Shown piece by piece: positions 35,424 through 45,300 of a stretch of 64,000 nt of DNA (positions are counted from its first letter, which is position 1; each line of letters begins with the position of its first letter). This DNA comes from Planctomicrobium piriforme. Its GTDB lineage: Bacteria > Planctomycetota > Planctomycetia > Planctomycetales > Planctomycetaceae. The translations under genes and the position numbers were made by a program. The notes under the pieces are model-generated. The model worked only from the letters and a program-made list of their open reading frames with translations. It searched no databases and had not been told where the DNA came from. The stretch covers positions 1 to 64,000 of the forward strand of contig CAMATH010000003.1 in NCBI GenBank assembly GCA_945860955.1, read 5' to 3'.

Positions 35424-37618
35424 CAAAACTGCGGGCGATCCTCGCCACGCAGGATGACGACGCATTGGCCGCTCTCGCCAACAAGGGGCTGTTGCGCCGC
35501 GCGCAAAAGGACCTCGAAACGCAACGTCCCACGCTGGCCGAGGTGACCGACACGCACATTCGACTGACAACCACAGAAGCTACGGTTGTCATTCCGGAAC
35601 TTCTGGTCAAAAGCACCTGCACCTGCCCCGCCTCCGGCGTTTGCCGGCATGTACTTTCGGCGCTCGTCGCTCTCCGAGACGCATTATTTGTGGGCGGCCC
35701 CCAGTCTGCCGACCTCCAACCCGCGGAGCCTGCGGAACCGACCGTTGACTCGTCGGCGACCGATGTCACTCCCGTCGTTCAGCGCGAGAATCGTCCTGCA
35801 TCCGCAACGGTCGACCGCGCAGCCGCCGTCGCGTCACCCGCGGAGGTTCTTGGTTCCGTCAGCGACGAGGAATTGCAGAAATGGGCGGGCAAAGCGACCT
35901 ATCGCAAGGGGGTGACACTGCTGGCGAATTCGCCCAATCGCCTGGTCGAAGCCGGCGGCACTCTGGTCGTGAGATTTCCCGATCGGAACCTGGTGTGCCG
36001 GTGGATTCCCAGTTCCGGACTGGTCGGCATGGTCTGTTCCTGCCAGGCCGAGAATGCCTGCGAACACGTGGTGGCGGCGGTTCTCGCGTATCAGATCACG
36101 TTGGGACGGGAGACGGTCACGCCGGTCGATCGCGTGCTGACGGAATCTTCCGGCGCGCCGCGCACCCGGGCTGAAGTGCTGGAATCGGTCGGAAACGTCT
36201 TGCGGGAAATCCTTGTTGTGGGATGCTCGCGAATGGCTCCCGCGAGTTCTCAGCGGTTGACGACACTCGCCGTCTCGGCCCACGGCGTCGACCTCCCCCG
36301 GCTCGAACGCCAGATCCGCGGTCTGGCGAAAGAGGTCGACCTCATGCTCCGCCGCGACGCGCAGGCGAGTGTCGTTAATCTGCTGGCCCACGCCGCCCGA
36401 CTCGAAGCGCTGCGGTCGGCTCTCGTTCATAGCAATCGGCCCGATCACGTGGGAGAACATCGATCACAATATCATTCCGTCGGTGAGATTCCCTTGATTG
36501 GACTCGGGGCGCAGCGGTGGGTCTCCAAAGGGGGCTATAAGGGAGTCACCGTCTATTTCTGGGACGAGTCTCGAAAGAACTGGGCGACCTGGACGGATGC
36601 CCGTCCGGTGCGCGACGGCATGTTCGATCCTCTCAAGCGGTTTCGAGAAGATGGTCCCTGGACCGGTTGCGGCACCCCGGACCAGGCCAGTCAGAATCAG
36701 CTCCGCTTGTTGAACGCGTTCCGCAACGCGAACGGCCGGCTGTCCGGACGGCCGGCCACCAAGGCACTGGTGGTCGCCCCCACTGATCTCACTGCCCTGC
36801 CCAACGTGTTGACGCGTTGGAACGAGATCCGCGCCCAGGCCGTCGCGCTATTCGACGGCGGACTCACCAACCGTCCCGAGAATCAGGAACTCGTGCTGCT
36901 ACGCCCCTCCGATTGGGGGCCACCCTTCTTCGACACTCTGCGCCAGGAATTGCTGCGGCCGATCGTCGATGAAGTCGGACAACAGGTGAATCTGTGGTTG
37001 CCGTTTTCCGAGGAGAACCGTGCCGCGATCGACTGGCTGGAACGGCTTCAATCGAAGGAGCGTCCGCTCGTGTTGGGGGCGATTCGACTGGTCGTGGGAC
37101 AGGTGGCGATCCAGCCGATTTCACTTTTGGAACCCAAGCGGATTGTCTCCCTGAATCTGGTACGAGACCTCTCGGGAAAAGCGAACGGAAAATCGACGTC
37201 AGGGATTAAGGCATCCCGACGCGCCGGCACCGTCGGGAACGACCCTGGCTCGGGTGGCGAAGAAGCCGAGGTGGAGCTGGATGGCGATCCCGTGGAATTG
37301 ACGGGGCCGGCGACACCATTGGGGCGGTTGCTGATCACCGCCTTGGCGGAACTGGAGACGCTGGCCGAAAACGGTGTTGTCGCCCGACGTGATCCCAAGG
37401 TGCTTGAGGAGGCGGCGCGGCGGATGGATGCGCTGGGACTGTCGGTCTGCGCGCGACCAATTTCGCGGCTGGCGGCGGAACTTCGGGCCGTCTCGCCACA
37501 GGGCAACGCCGAGAGACCGGCACAAATCGCGGGAACACTGCTGCGGGTGGCGTACGTCCTTCGATTGACCGCCGATGCCGAGCTGGCGTCGAACGCAACC
37601 GCGATGAATGGGACATGA
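35399..37618 (+). CDS. Double SWIM zinc-finger protein
   Basis: 739 aa, ATG within the end of the VWA gene. It has two SWIM fingers of the form CxCx5CxH: Cys74-Cys76-Cys82-His84 (CTCPASGVCRH) and Cys213-Cys215-Cys221-His223 (CSCQAENACEH). An Ala/Pro/Thr-rich linker lies between them. The remaining ~500 residues are mixed alpha/beta without a motif I can name; no helicase or nuclease motif is visible. SWIM fingers mediate DNA or protein binding. It is the last gene of the overlapping DUF5682-VWA-SWIM set. No transmembrane segment or signal peptide, so the module is probably cytoplasmic. Confidence 0.88.
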   Translation: MAGTHPFLTKLRAILATQDDDALAALANKGLLRRAQKDLETQRPTLAEVTDTHIRLTTTEATVVIPELLVKSTCTCPASGVCRHVLSALVALRDALFVGGPQSADLQPAEPAEPTVDSSATDVTPVVQRENRPASATVDRAAAVASPAEVLGSVSDEELQKWAGKATYRKGVTLLANSPNRLVEAGGTLVVRFPDRNLVCRWIPSSGLVGMVCSCQAENACEHVVAAVLAYQITLGRETVTPVDRVLTESSGAPRTRAEVLESVGNVLREILVVGCSRMAPASSQRLTTLAVSAHGVDLPRLERQIRGLAKEVDLMLRRDAQASVVNLLAHAARLEALRSALVHSNRPDHVGEHRSQYHSVGEIPLIGLGAQRWVSKGGYKGVTVYFWDESRKNWATWTDARPVRDGMFDPLKRFREDGPWTGCGTPDQASQNQLRLLNAFRNANGRLSGRPATKALVVAPTDLTALPNVLTRWNEIRAQAVALFDGGLTNRPENQELVLLRPSDWGPPFFDTLRQELLRPIVDEVGQQVNLWLPFSEENRAAIDWLERLQSKERPLVLGAIRLVVGQVAIQPISLLEPKRIVSLNLVRDLSGKANGKSTSGIKASRRAGTVGNDPGSGGEEAEVELDGDPVELTGPATPLGRLLITALAELETLAENGVVARRDPKVLEEAARRMDALGLSVCARPISRLAAELRAVSPQGNAERPAQIAGTLLRVAYVLRLTADAELASNATAMNGT

Positions 37619-37780
37619 ACTGAACGTCCTCGGCAAATGCTGGAGTCCCAGGGGCGATCTGCAATCCGGTATTCATCCATAGATGGCGATTCCATCTGTC
37701 TCCAATTGACTTTTGGGGCACGCCCGATCATTCTCTATTTAGATGTCTGTCTAATTCTTTGGATTAAACTGGTGCGTCCC

Positions 37781-37843
37781 ATGAGAAGAATCGGTTTGCG
37801 TGCGTTGTCCGCTGTGGTTTGTCTGTCACTTGCGTCGGCATAA
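37781..37843 (+). pseudogene. Orphaned signal-peptide reading frame ended by TAA, in frame with the hydrolase
   Basis: ATG at 37781 encodes a textbook 20-residue signal peptide (MRRIGLRALSAVVCLSLASA). It is stopped by TAA at 37841-37843, then the same frame continues through six codons into the hydrolase ATG at 37859. The ASA end is exactly where signal peptidase would cut. This looks like the true N-terminus of the hydrolase, separated by one nonsense codon (mutation, sequencing error or readthrough). Confidence 0.75.
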
Positions 37844-37858
37844 GAGCGGGCGACGCCA

Positions 37859-39679
37859 ATGCCACAACCGTCGGAACCGACTTCGTCGCCCGAGAGTGTG
37901 ACGCCGCCGTCGATCGCACTCCCGACCCTGGTCGGGAGCGCGATCGAGCAGGGGACGCAAGAGAAACCCGGTGAGCGGCCGTCCGAGGACGAACTGACGC
38001 CGGTCGAGAGAAAGGCCCGAGCGTTGATTGCGCAATTCGCCGCCGGTGAATTCGAGCAGGCGACCACCGATTTCGACCCCGTTCTCCTCAAGGCGCTCCC
38101 TCCCAACAAGCTCAAGGAAGTCTGGCGGAAATCGACGGAGAAACTTGGCGATTTCGCCAGAATCGCCCGCACGAAACAGTCCAAGGTAAAGCAAGCGGGA
38201 AAGGAATTCGACGTTATTGTTGCCGCGTGCGAATTCGAATCCCGGGTGATCGACACACGCGTCGTCTTCACCGCTGAGGGGAAGGTGGGGGGGCTGTTTT
38301 TTTCGGCACCACGAGCAGCGTTTGTGGGGCAGGAAGACCACTACAGCGGCAAACTGACGACGGGCAATGTGCAAATGCGGTTGGTGTTCCATCTCGGCAA
38401 GGCCAAGTCCGGGGGGTACGCCGCGACGATGGACAGCCCCGATCAACAGCAAAACGGAATTCCCTTTGATTCCGCGGAAATTGACGGCGACAAGGTGGTA
38501 ATGAAGGCGAAGGGGCTGGCCGCCGAGTTTGAGGGAAAACTGACCGAGGAGGAGAAAAAACTCGAAGGGGAATGGCGGCAGCGGGGAGGCAAATTCCCGC
38601 TGTCGCTGGAAAAGTTCGACGGTGAGCCCCAGGCCAACCGACCACAAACTCCCAAGCCGCCGTTCCCCTACCAGAGCGTCGAAGTCACCTATGAAAACGC
38701 CGCCGACGACGTGAAGCTCGCGGGAACTCTGACGGTTCCGAAGGGGGACGGCCCGCATCCCGCCGCGATCCTGATCACCGGTTCGGGGGCGCAGGACCGC
38801 GACGAGACGTTGTTTCAGCAAAAACCGTTCTGGGTGATCGCCGAATATTTGTCCCGGCGGGGCGTCGCGGTTCTGCGCGTTGACGATCGCGGCGTCGGTG
38901 GTTCGTCGGGCAATGTGAACGAGTCAACCTCGGCGGATTTCGCTGGCGATGTTCTCTCTGGGATCGCGTTCCTGAAATCCCGGAAGGAGATCGATCCCCA
39001 ACGGATCGGACTGATCGGCCATAGCGAAGGGGGACTGGTCGCGCCGCTTGTCGCCGCGAAATCGAGCGACGTGGCGTTCATCGTGTTGCTGGCGGGGCCC
39101 GCGTTCCCCGGAACCGAGATCCTGTTTCAGCAAGGGCGGGCGTTGTTGAAAGCGGGGGGAGCGAGTGAGGCGGATCTTGTGGCGCAGCGCGAATTGCAGG
39201 CCAAGATCTTCGCGATCATCGAACAAACTCCCGACGTGGACGAGGCGCGAAAGCTCGTGGCGACGGTGGCGAAAGACGCGACCGTCAGCAAACTGCCAGC
39301 CGGGCCCGATCGGGAGTCGCAGGCGGAGGCCGCCGGCGAAGCTCAGGCTCGGCAAGTCGTTTCGCCCTGGTTTCGATTTTTCTTCAAGCACGATCCGCGC
39401 GAGACGCTACGGCAGGTGAAGTGTCCGGTCTTGGCGCTCAATGGGGAGAAGGATCTGCAGGTCTTGCCCCAAGAGAATCTCGAAGGCATCCGCAAGATTC
39501 TGACGGAGTCGGGGAATAAACGATTTGAAGTCGTCGAGTTTCCGGGGCTCAACCATCTCTTTCAAACAGCGAAATCCGGTTTGCCGCTGGAGTACGGGCA
39601 GATCGAGGAGACCATCGCGCCCGTTGTGCTGGACAAGCTGGAGAAATGGATTCAGGAATCATGCCGGCCGGGGAACTGA
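37859..39679 (+). CDS. Alpha/beta hydrolase with DUF3887-like N-terminal domain
   Basis: 606 aa from the ATG after the stop codon; the natural protein was probably 632 aa from 37781. After a Pro/Ser-rich linker comes a DUF3887-like domain (about residues 45-155; ALIAQFAAGEFEQATTDF). A middle beta-rich part follows, then an alpha/beta hydrolase domain from about 275. The catalytic triad is visible: Ser389 in GHSEGG, Asp532 in GEKDLQV and His566 in GLNHLF. It is of the secreted serine-aminopeptidase/esterase type, so likely acts outside the cytoplasm; substrate unknown. Without the signal peptide it would stay inside the cell. It lies 240 bp after the SWIM gene, probably with its own promoter (TTGACT near 37706), and converges on the Septu-like genes. 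Confidence 0.88.
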   Translation: MPQPSEPTSSPESVTPPSIALPTLVGSAIEQGTQEKPGERPSEDELTPVERKARALIAQFAAGEFEQATTDFDPVLLKALPPNKLKEVWRKSTEKLGDFARIARTKQSKVKQAGKEFDVIVAACEFESRVIDTRVVFTAEGKVGGLFFSAPRAAFVGQEDHYSGKLTTGNVQMRLVFHLGKAKSGGYAATMDSPDQQQNGIPFDSAEIDGDKVVMKAKGLAAEFEGKLTEEEKKLEGEWRQRGGKFPLSLEKFDGEPQANRPQTPKPPFPYQSVEVTYENAADDVKLAGTLTVPKGDGPHPAAILITGSGAQDRDETLFQQKPFWVIAEYLSRRGVAVLRVDDRGVGGSSGNVNESTSADFAGDVLSGIAFLKSRKEIDPQRIGLIGHSEGGLVAPLVAAKSSDVAFIVLLAGPAFPGTEILFQQGRALLKAGGASEADLVAQRELQAKIFAIIEQTPDVDEARKLVATVAKDATVSKLPAGPDRESQAEAAGEAQARQVVSPWFRFFFKHDPRETLRQVKCPVLALNGEKDLQVLPQENLEGIRKILTESGNKRFEVVEFPGLNHLFQTAKSGLPLEYGQIEETIAPVVLDKLEKWIQESCRPGN

Positions 39680-39753
39680 GAAACCGGGTCCAGCGCGCAA
39701 AGGTGAGTTCCCACGACAGCGGTTGTTTGGGTGGCCCCCACCTGCTGGGCCTG

Positions 39754-39773
39754 CCTCCCGGTCAGGCGGGAGG
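39754..39773. terminator. Hairpin between convergent hydrolase and HNH nuclease genes
   Basis: A 7-bp stem (CCTCCCG / CGGGAGG) with a 6-base loop overlaps the stop codon of the minus-strand HNH gene. A second small inverted repeat (GGTGG CCC CCACC, about 39730-39742) lies beside it. Likely a two-way terminator, without a T-run. Confidence 0.4.
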
Positions 39774-40676
39774 TTGCCAGGTGTTTTCCTCGCAATAGCG
39801 TCGCGAGGCCTCGTAGAGTTGAAAGGCGCGCTGTGGAGCCTCTGTCAGGAGATTGACAAATGCGCGTGCCATTGAGGCATGAGGTGCGGAGTCGGCCTGC
39901 CATGCTTTAAGATCCCTGGCGGCAGCGGTTTGTTCAGTCGCATTGGCGGACGAAAGGTCTTTGAACGCCCGCCAGATGTTGGTCATTTTGTCAAATCGCT
40001 CGCGGATCAGCGACTCGCGGGTCGCCAGCCTGAAAAATTGGATGACGACCTGCGCGCGACGTCGATTTCGTCCGTCGCCCGCGACAGGACAGGGCATGAC
40101 GCATTGAAAAGTCAGAATCTTCGCCGGGTCGACGTCCTGACTGTCAACGGGGTTCACAAGCAGCGGTTGTTCCTTGCTATTCAAGTTCGCCACGTCGGTC
40201 GCATTGGATTTGCCCTGCGTGCCTTCGATCGGAAATCCGTTTCGTTTGAACTTCGAGTTGCACGTCTTGCAGGAAATCAGGTAGTTTCGCAGGTCGTACG
40301 CGAGGGCGAAATAGCCGGCCGGGTTGCCACAATTCACAGGAAATCCGAGGTCGGCATGGGGCTGCCAATCGTCCACCGCCTTCTTGGGGCGAAAATGCTC
40401 GACATCCTGCTCATAGGCACCGACGTTTTCATGCAATTCGAGATCTCCATCTTCCAGCCGCTTTTCGCAGAACCCGCATTTCCCCTGTTGCAGACGGACA
40501 AAGACATCCTTGATTTCCGACCAATCCGGCCCGGTCCCGAGGTATTTTCCAGCCGCCCGACTCTTGGCGATCGCGGTACTCGCGCGTTTGCGCCAACTGG
40601 GCGTTCTGTTCGTTCCGGGTTGCTGTGCATCGACAGCCGCTTCGGTTTTTGCAAGCGGTTGGTGGTAGCTGATCAT
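39762..40676 (-). CDS. ptuB: HNH endonuclease, PtuB-like (Septu effector)
   Basis: 304 aa. The HNH zinc nuclease core is complete: Cys67 and Cys70 (KCGFCEKRL), Glu93-His94 in DVEHFRPK, and Cys136, Cys139, Asn140, Lys142 in SCKTCNSKFK. A downstream LLVNPVD segment is also typical of this nuclease group. In Septu systems PtuB cuts DNA or RNA on phage infection and is held by the ATPase PtuA. The ATG overlaps the stop codon of the ATPase gene (ATGA), with GGAAAG upstream, so translation is coupled. The frame is open further upstream (to 40808) but only by overlapping the ATPase coding tail. No reverse transcriptase is present, so it is not a retron-linked copy. The symbol is by similarity. Confidence 0.8.
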   Translation of the reverse strand: MISYHQPLAKTEAAVDAQQPGTNRTPSWRKRASTAIAKSRAAGKYLGTGPDWSEIKDVFVRLQQGKCGFCEKRLEDGDLELHENVGAYEQDVEHFRPKKAVDDWQPHADLGFPVNCGNPAGYFALAYDLRNYLISCKTCNSKFKRNGFPIEGTQGKSNATDVANLNSKEQPLLVNPVDSQDVDPAKILTFQCVMPCPVAGDGRNRRRAQVVIQFFRLATRESLIRERFDKMTNIWRAFKDLSSANATEQTAAARDLKAWQADSAPHASMARAFVNLLTEAPQRAFQLYEASRRYCEENTWQPPA

Positions 40677-42073
40677 TTCTTGACTTTCCGTTTTGGCGCG
40701 CGCTTCGCTGCCAGTCGTTTCTTTGCGGGCACCGCGCGCTTTGGCGTTCGACTTTTGGACTTCGGATCGAGGATCTGCCGCAATTTCGACGACGACGATT
40801 CGAGCCATTCGGGGGCCTCGGGATGCTGTTCGTCGTCTTGCTCTGACGCCGCCCCTTCGGCCAACATCCGCGTATAGCGCAGCGCCGCGTCCAGGTCACC
40901 GGCACTGGCTTTGGTGGCCTGGGCCTCGAGTTTTTCCAGGAATAACGGGGCGCGAGTCGATTCCAGGCCAAACGCTTCCGTCAGGAGTATCTGATCGGAA
41001 TTGAGCCCGTGGATCTCGGCCGACAACGGGGCTACGCGCACAGCCGATTCCTGATCGACACCGCGCTCCCGATCTCTCACCAGCCGAAAGATGTTCTCGC
41101 GCTGCAACGTACCGGCGACGATCGGGCTGTGCGACGTCAGAATGAACTGGACGTTGGGAAGCGCCTTGGCGAGGGTGGGGACCACCTTGAGCTGCCAGGA
41201 GGGATGCAGGTGCAAATCGATTTCATCGATCAGGACGATGCCGTAATTCTCGACGAGCTTTTCACCTTTGGGCGCGCCGTCACAGATGTGTGACAGCATA
41301 TCTCCGATCCAACCGACGTACGCACGATATCCATCCGACATTGCGGACAACGGCAGCTCGATTCCATCCTGGCGGAAAAGATAGTTCCCGTCGCGCATTA
41401 TCTCGGTGAATTGGGTCCCTTTCGGGAGCAATCGATTCAGTAAATTCACGACCTGCTTATACCGCCCTGGATTGCGACGCTTGTAGCCCTGCAGCCAGGA
41501 TTCCAGAGGCTTCAACGCATACTGGTCTTCAAACAATCCAGCGATGCGCTGATAATGTGGCTGACGGGACTTGTTCTGCCCGGTCTGGTCGAATTTCTGG
41601 GTCGGCTGGATGCGCCTTGAAGTGCCATATCCCACCACGAAATACGCAGTACGGTCGCTGACAAAATCATTCCAAGTCAAGGCGCTCTCCGAATTGGGCA
41701 ACAGCCTTTCGAGATCATTGGTCCGTTCGACGCGAGCCGAGAGCTTGACACTTTGGTCCGAAGCTCTCCGATCCTGCGAATGCAACAGCACATCCGCCGA
41801 GATGGTGGCAACACTGGTTTTCTGCGACTTTTTCAGACCGGACCGTCGCACGAGCCAGTAGGGGACAAATCCAGAACCGGCGAGTACCGGCGAAAGGAGT
41901 GCCAGCGCGACCGCCTTCAGGAGCGTGGTTTTGCCGGCCGCATTTTCGCCCAGGAGCAGGTTGACATTCGGATAGTCCAATTTCGTTGTCGCCGGCGCGC
42001 CGCGGCAGCAGAACTCGATCTCAGTGCTTTCAAAACAGCGAAAATCTGCGATCGAGAGTCGGGTCACATGCAT
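40673..42073 (-). CDS. ptuA: AAA/ABC-type ATPase, PtuA-like (Septu sensor)
   Basis: 466 aa, RecF/SMC-type ATPase. Walker A GENAAGKTT is at residues 42-50, an ABC-like signature at LSAMSDGYRA (about 250), Walker B VLIDEIDLHLHP with Asp283-Glu284, and the switch His in TSHSP near 320. No long coiled coil and no TOPRIM domain, which separates it from OLD nucleases. The tail is Lys/Arg-rich (last ~35 residues), perhaps a nucleic-acid contact. First gene of a two-gene operon with the HNH nuclease; this pair and gene order match Septu. The 292-bp gap upstream (42074-42365), shared with the divergent PSCyt gene, shows no other gene. Confidence 0.82.
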   Translation of the reverse strand: MHVTRLSIADFRCFESTEIEFCCRGAPATTKLDYPNVNLLLGENAAGKTTLLKAVALALLSPVLAGSGFVPYWLVRRSGLKKSQKTSVATISADVLLHSQDRRASDQSVKLSARVERTNDLERLLPNSESALTWNDFVSDRTAYFVVGYGTSRRIQPTQKFDQTGQNKSRQPHYQRIAGLFEDQYALKPLESWLQGYKRRNPGRYKQVVNLLNRLLPKGTQFTEIMRDGNYLFRQDGIELPLSAMSDGYRAYVGWIGDMLSHICDGAPKGEKLVENYGIVLIDEIDLHLHPSWQLKVVPTLAKALPNVQFILTSHSPIVAGTLQRENIFRLVRDRERGVDQESAVRVAPLSAEIHGLNSDQILLTEAFGLESTRAPLFLEKLEAQATKASAGDLDAALRYTRMLAEGAASEQDDEQHPEAPEWLESSSSKLRQILDPKSKSRTPKRAVPAKKRLAAKRAPKRKVKK

Positions 42074-42365
42074 TCAATGTTCTCCAGCGGCGCGACGCAC
42101 TCATCAGGTCCACGGGGCATTTGATTCTGACGCGAGTCCGAAATTGTGTCCAGCACTCGTCACCATTTCCACATTCCTGTTCCATCCGCGTGCGACCTTG
42201 GAAGTTTCAGAAAATTGACGGCTACGGTTTTATGCCAGTGTCATCAAACCGCCGGACCGATTGCCCCCAGCCGGAAGTGTCGCATAGACTGGTCTGTATG
42301 CCATCCCACCGCGGCGCGTCCTCAGTCGCGCGCCGCGCCTCATTCGTTGCTGATCGCCCCACCCG

Positions 42366-45300
42366 ATGAACATTCGCCGCCTCACACTTCTGCTGGGAAT
42401 TCTCCTCTGCACGACTCGCGGCTTCGCCCAGACGGTCGATCCGAAAGAGGTCGAGTTTTTTGAGCAAAAGATCCGTCCGGTGTTGGCGCAGCATTGCTAT
42501 TCCTGCCATTCCGCTGAGGCGGCGACGAATGGCAAACTGCGCGGGGAATTGCAGCTCGACAGTCGCGCGGGGGTTGCGAAAGGGGGCGAAACCGGCCCCG
42601 CGCTCGTCGCGGGGAAATCGGCCGAGAGCCTGCTGTTGAAGGCGCTGCGTTATGACGGCATGGAGATGCCCCCGTCAGGAAAACTCCCGGAAACGGTGAT
42701 CGCCGACTTCGCCCGGTGGATCGATCAAGGGGCGGTTGACCCCCGTGATGGCAGCCCCACGGCGGCGAAAAAACGTGTGATCGATCTCGAATCGGGGCGG
42801 CAGTTTTGGTCGTTTCAGCCTCTGAAACCTGTCGCGCCACCCGATCTGGGGGGTTCAGCCTGGATCAAAACCCCCATCGACCGATTCATCCTGGCGAAGC
42901 AGACCGAACACCAGTTGACATTCAGTGCCACAGCGACCCGCGAAAAACTGATCCGCCGACTCTATTTCGATCTCATCGGACTGCCTCCTACTCCCGATCA
43001 GATCGCGGCGTTCGTCGCCGACAACGCCCCCGATGCGACCGACCGGTTGATCGACGGACTGCTCGCCATTGAACATTATGGCGAGCGCTGGGCTAGACAC
43101 TGGCTCGACACCGCCCGCTTCGCGGAAAGTGGCGGGTACGAATTCGACGGATTCCGTCCGGGGGCATACCATTATCGCGACTGGGTGATCAAAGCGCTCA
43201 ATGCCGATCTTCCCTATACCGAATTCGTCCGGATGCAAATCGCCGGCGATGTGTTGAAACCGGGATTCGAAGGAGCCTCGGCGAGTGGCTTTCTGGTCGC
43301 GGGACCATTCCCTGGGCAAATCACGCAGAAGACCGAAGAACGGATCCGGTACGATCAACTCGACGACATGCTGATGACAATCGGCGGATCGATGCTCGGT
43401 TTGACGCTGGGGTGCGTCCGCTGTCACGAACACAAGTACGATCCATTTCCCCATACCGACTACTACGGTCTCGCCGCCACTTTAGCACGGACTTCGCACG
43501 GGACCGTGCAACTCGACCCCGACCCGGCTGCCACTCAACGGGCGTTGGAACAACATGCAGCCGAGCTGGCGAAACGGATCGCGGACCGGAAGAAATTCGC
43601 GAATGAGGAACTGCCCGCCCGATTCGCACGGTGGCAGCAGGAGGAACTGCCCAAACGAACTGCCGAGCCGCGCTGGCAGGTGCTGACACCCCAGTCGGTG
43701 GCGTCGGAAGACACCACGTTGAATACGACTCCCGAAGGACTGGTCGTTTTCACCGGGCCCCGGCGAAAAAATGGTGACACCTATGTTGTCACCGCCCACA
43801 CACACCAAAAAAAGCTGACCGCGATCCGACTCGAAGCGCTGACCGACAAGACGCTTCCGAATAAAGGCCCGGGACTGAGCGGGGACGGGAGCTTCACGCT
43901 CGGCAACTTCAAGGTCACCGCGAAGTCGCTTGACCCGGCAAGCGCCGAACAGGCCGTCGTGCTCAAGCTCAAGCCGGTGTTGGCCGCTTTCGAAGAGGCG
44001 ACTCAGCCGTTGAAGAACGTGGTCGATGACAACCCCGGAACCTTCTGGCGGGCGATCGCCGACAACAGCAAAGACAACGCGGCGATTTTTGAGATTGAAG
44101 GGGGACTTCCCGGATTCGCGGCGGGAACTGTACTGACATTCGAACTGAAATTCGTCAGCGACGGACTGGGCCGGATTCGACTGGCGACCAGCGTCGAGCC
44201 GGGGACACCCACCTGGGCGGGCGAGGTCGCGTCGCAACACCTGGGCGAAATCCGAGCGATTCTCGCCACCAACAACAATGCGATTCCGGAAGGGTTGCGC
44301 GAGTCGATGGTGGCGTGGTTCGCGCCGTTCGACGCCACCACCGCGGGGGTCGCGAAGGGGGTCGACGAATTCGCCCGCGCGAAACCACGTCCGCCTCTGA
44401 CCGATGTTTACACCACCGTCGCCGGCGGACGCGATGTGTTTTTTCTGCGACGGGGCGAGGTGGACGCGAAACAGGGACAGGCCCAGCCGGGGATGCTGCA
44501 GGTTCTCGCGACAACGGACAGCGGGGCCGAGCGCTGGTTTCCCAAGCCGGCTGAAGGCCAGCCAGCGGTCGATCCGCGCGTCGGGTTTGGCAACTGGATG
44601 ACCGATGTCGATCACGGCGCGGGAAGTCTGTTGGCACGCGTGATTGTGAACCGATTGTGGCAGCACCACTTCGGTCAGGGACTGGTCGGAACGCCCAACG
44701 ATTTCGGCGCGCAGGGGGAACGGCCCACTCATCCCGAGTTACTCGATTGGCTGGCGGGTGAATTGATTCGCGGCGGATGGAAACTCAAACCGATTCATCG
44801 ACTGATCACGCAGAGTGCTGTCTACCAGCAGGGGAATGACGCGCCGGCGATGAACCTGCAAGTCGACCCTCAAAACAAATTCCTGTGGCACTACCGCCCG
44901 CGTCGGCTCGAAGCCGAGATCATCCGCGACTCGCTGCTCGCGGCGGGCGGGTCGCTCGATCCGACGATGTATGGTCCCAGTTTTCTCGAAAACGTCCCCC
45001 GGCGGAGCGTCTACCTGCGGGTCAAGCGGAGCGAGCTGATTCCGTTCCTGACCATGTTCGACGCCCCCGAGCCGACTCAGAGCATTGGAGAACGGATCAG
45101 TACCACGGTTCCGACTCAGGCGCTCGCACTCATGAATTCGCCGTTCGTCCGACAGCAGGCCGAACGACTGGCGCAGCGCGTGCGACCGACTCCCGAGATC
45201 CCGCATCCCGGTGCGATCGATCAGGCGTACCGAATCGCGTTTGGGAGGCTGCCATCCGACGCCGAGCGAAATCGCATGCAGACATACATCGAACAGCAAT

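Noticed and set aside
39762-42073. Retron or OLD/Gabija-type defence system
   Set aside because: No reverse transcriptase gene or ncRNA-like region beside the pair, and the ATPase has no TOPRIM nuclease domain or helicase partner.
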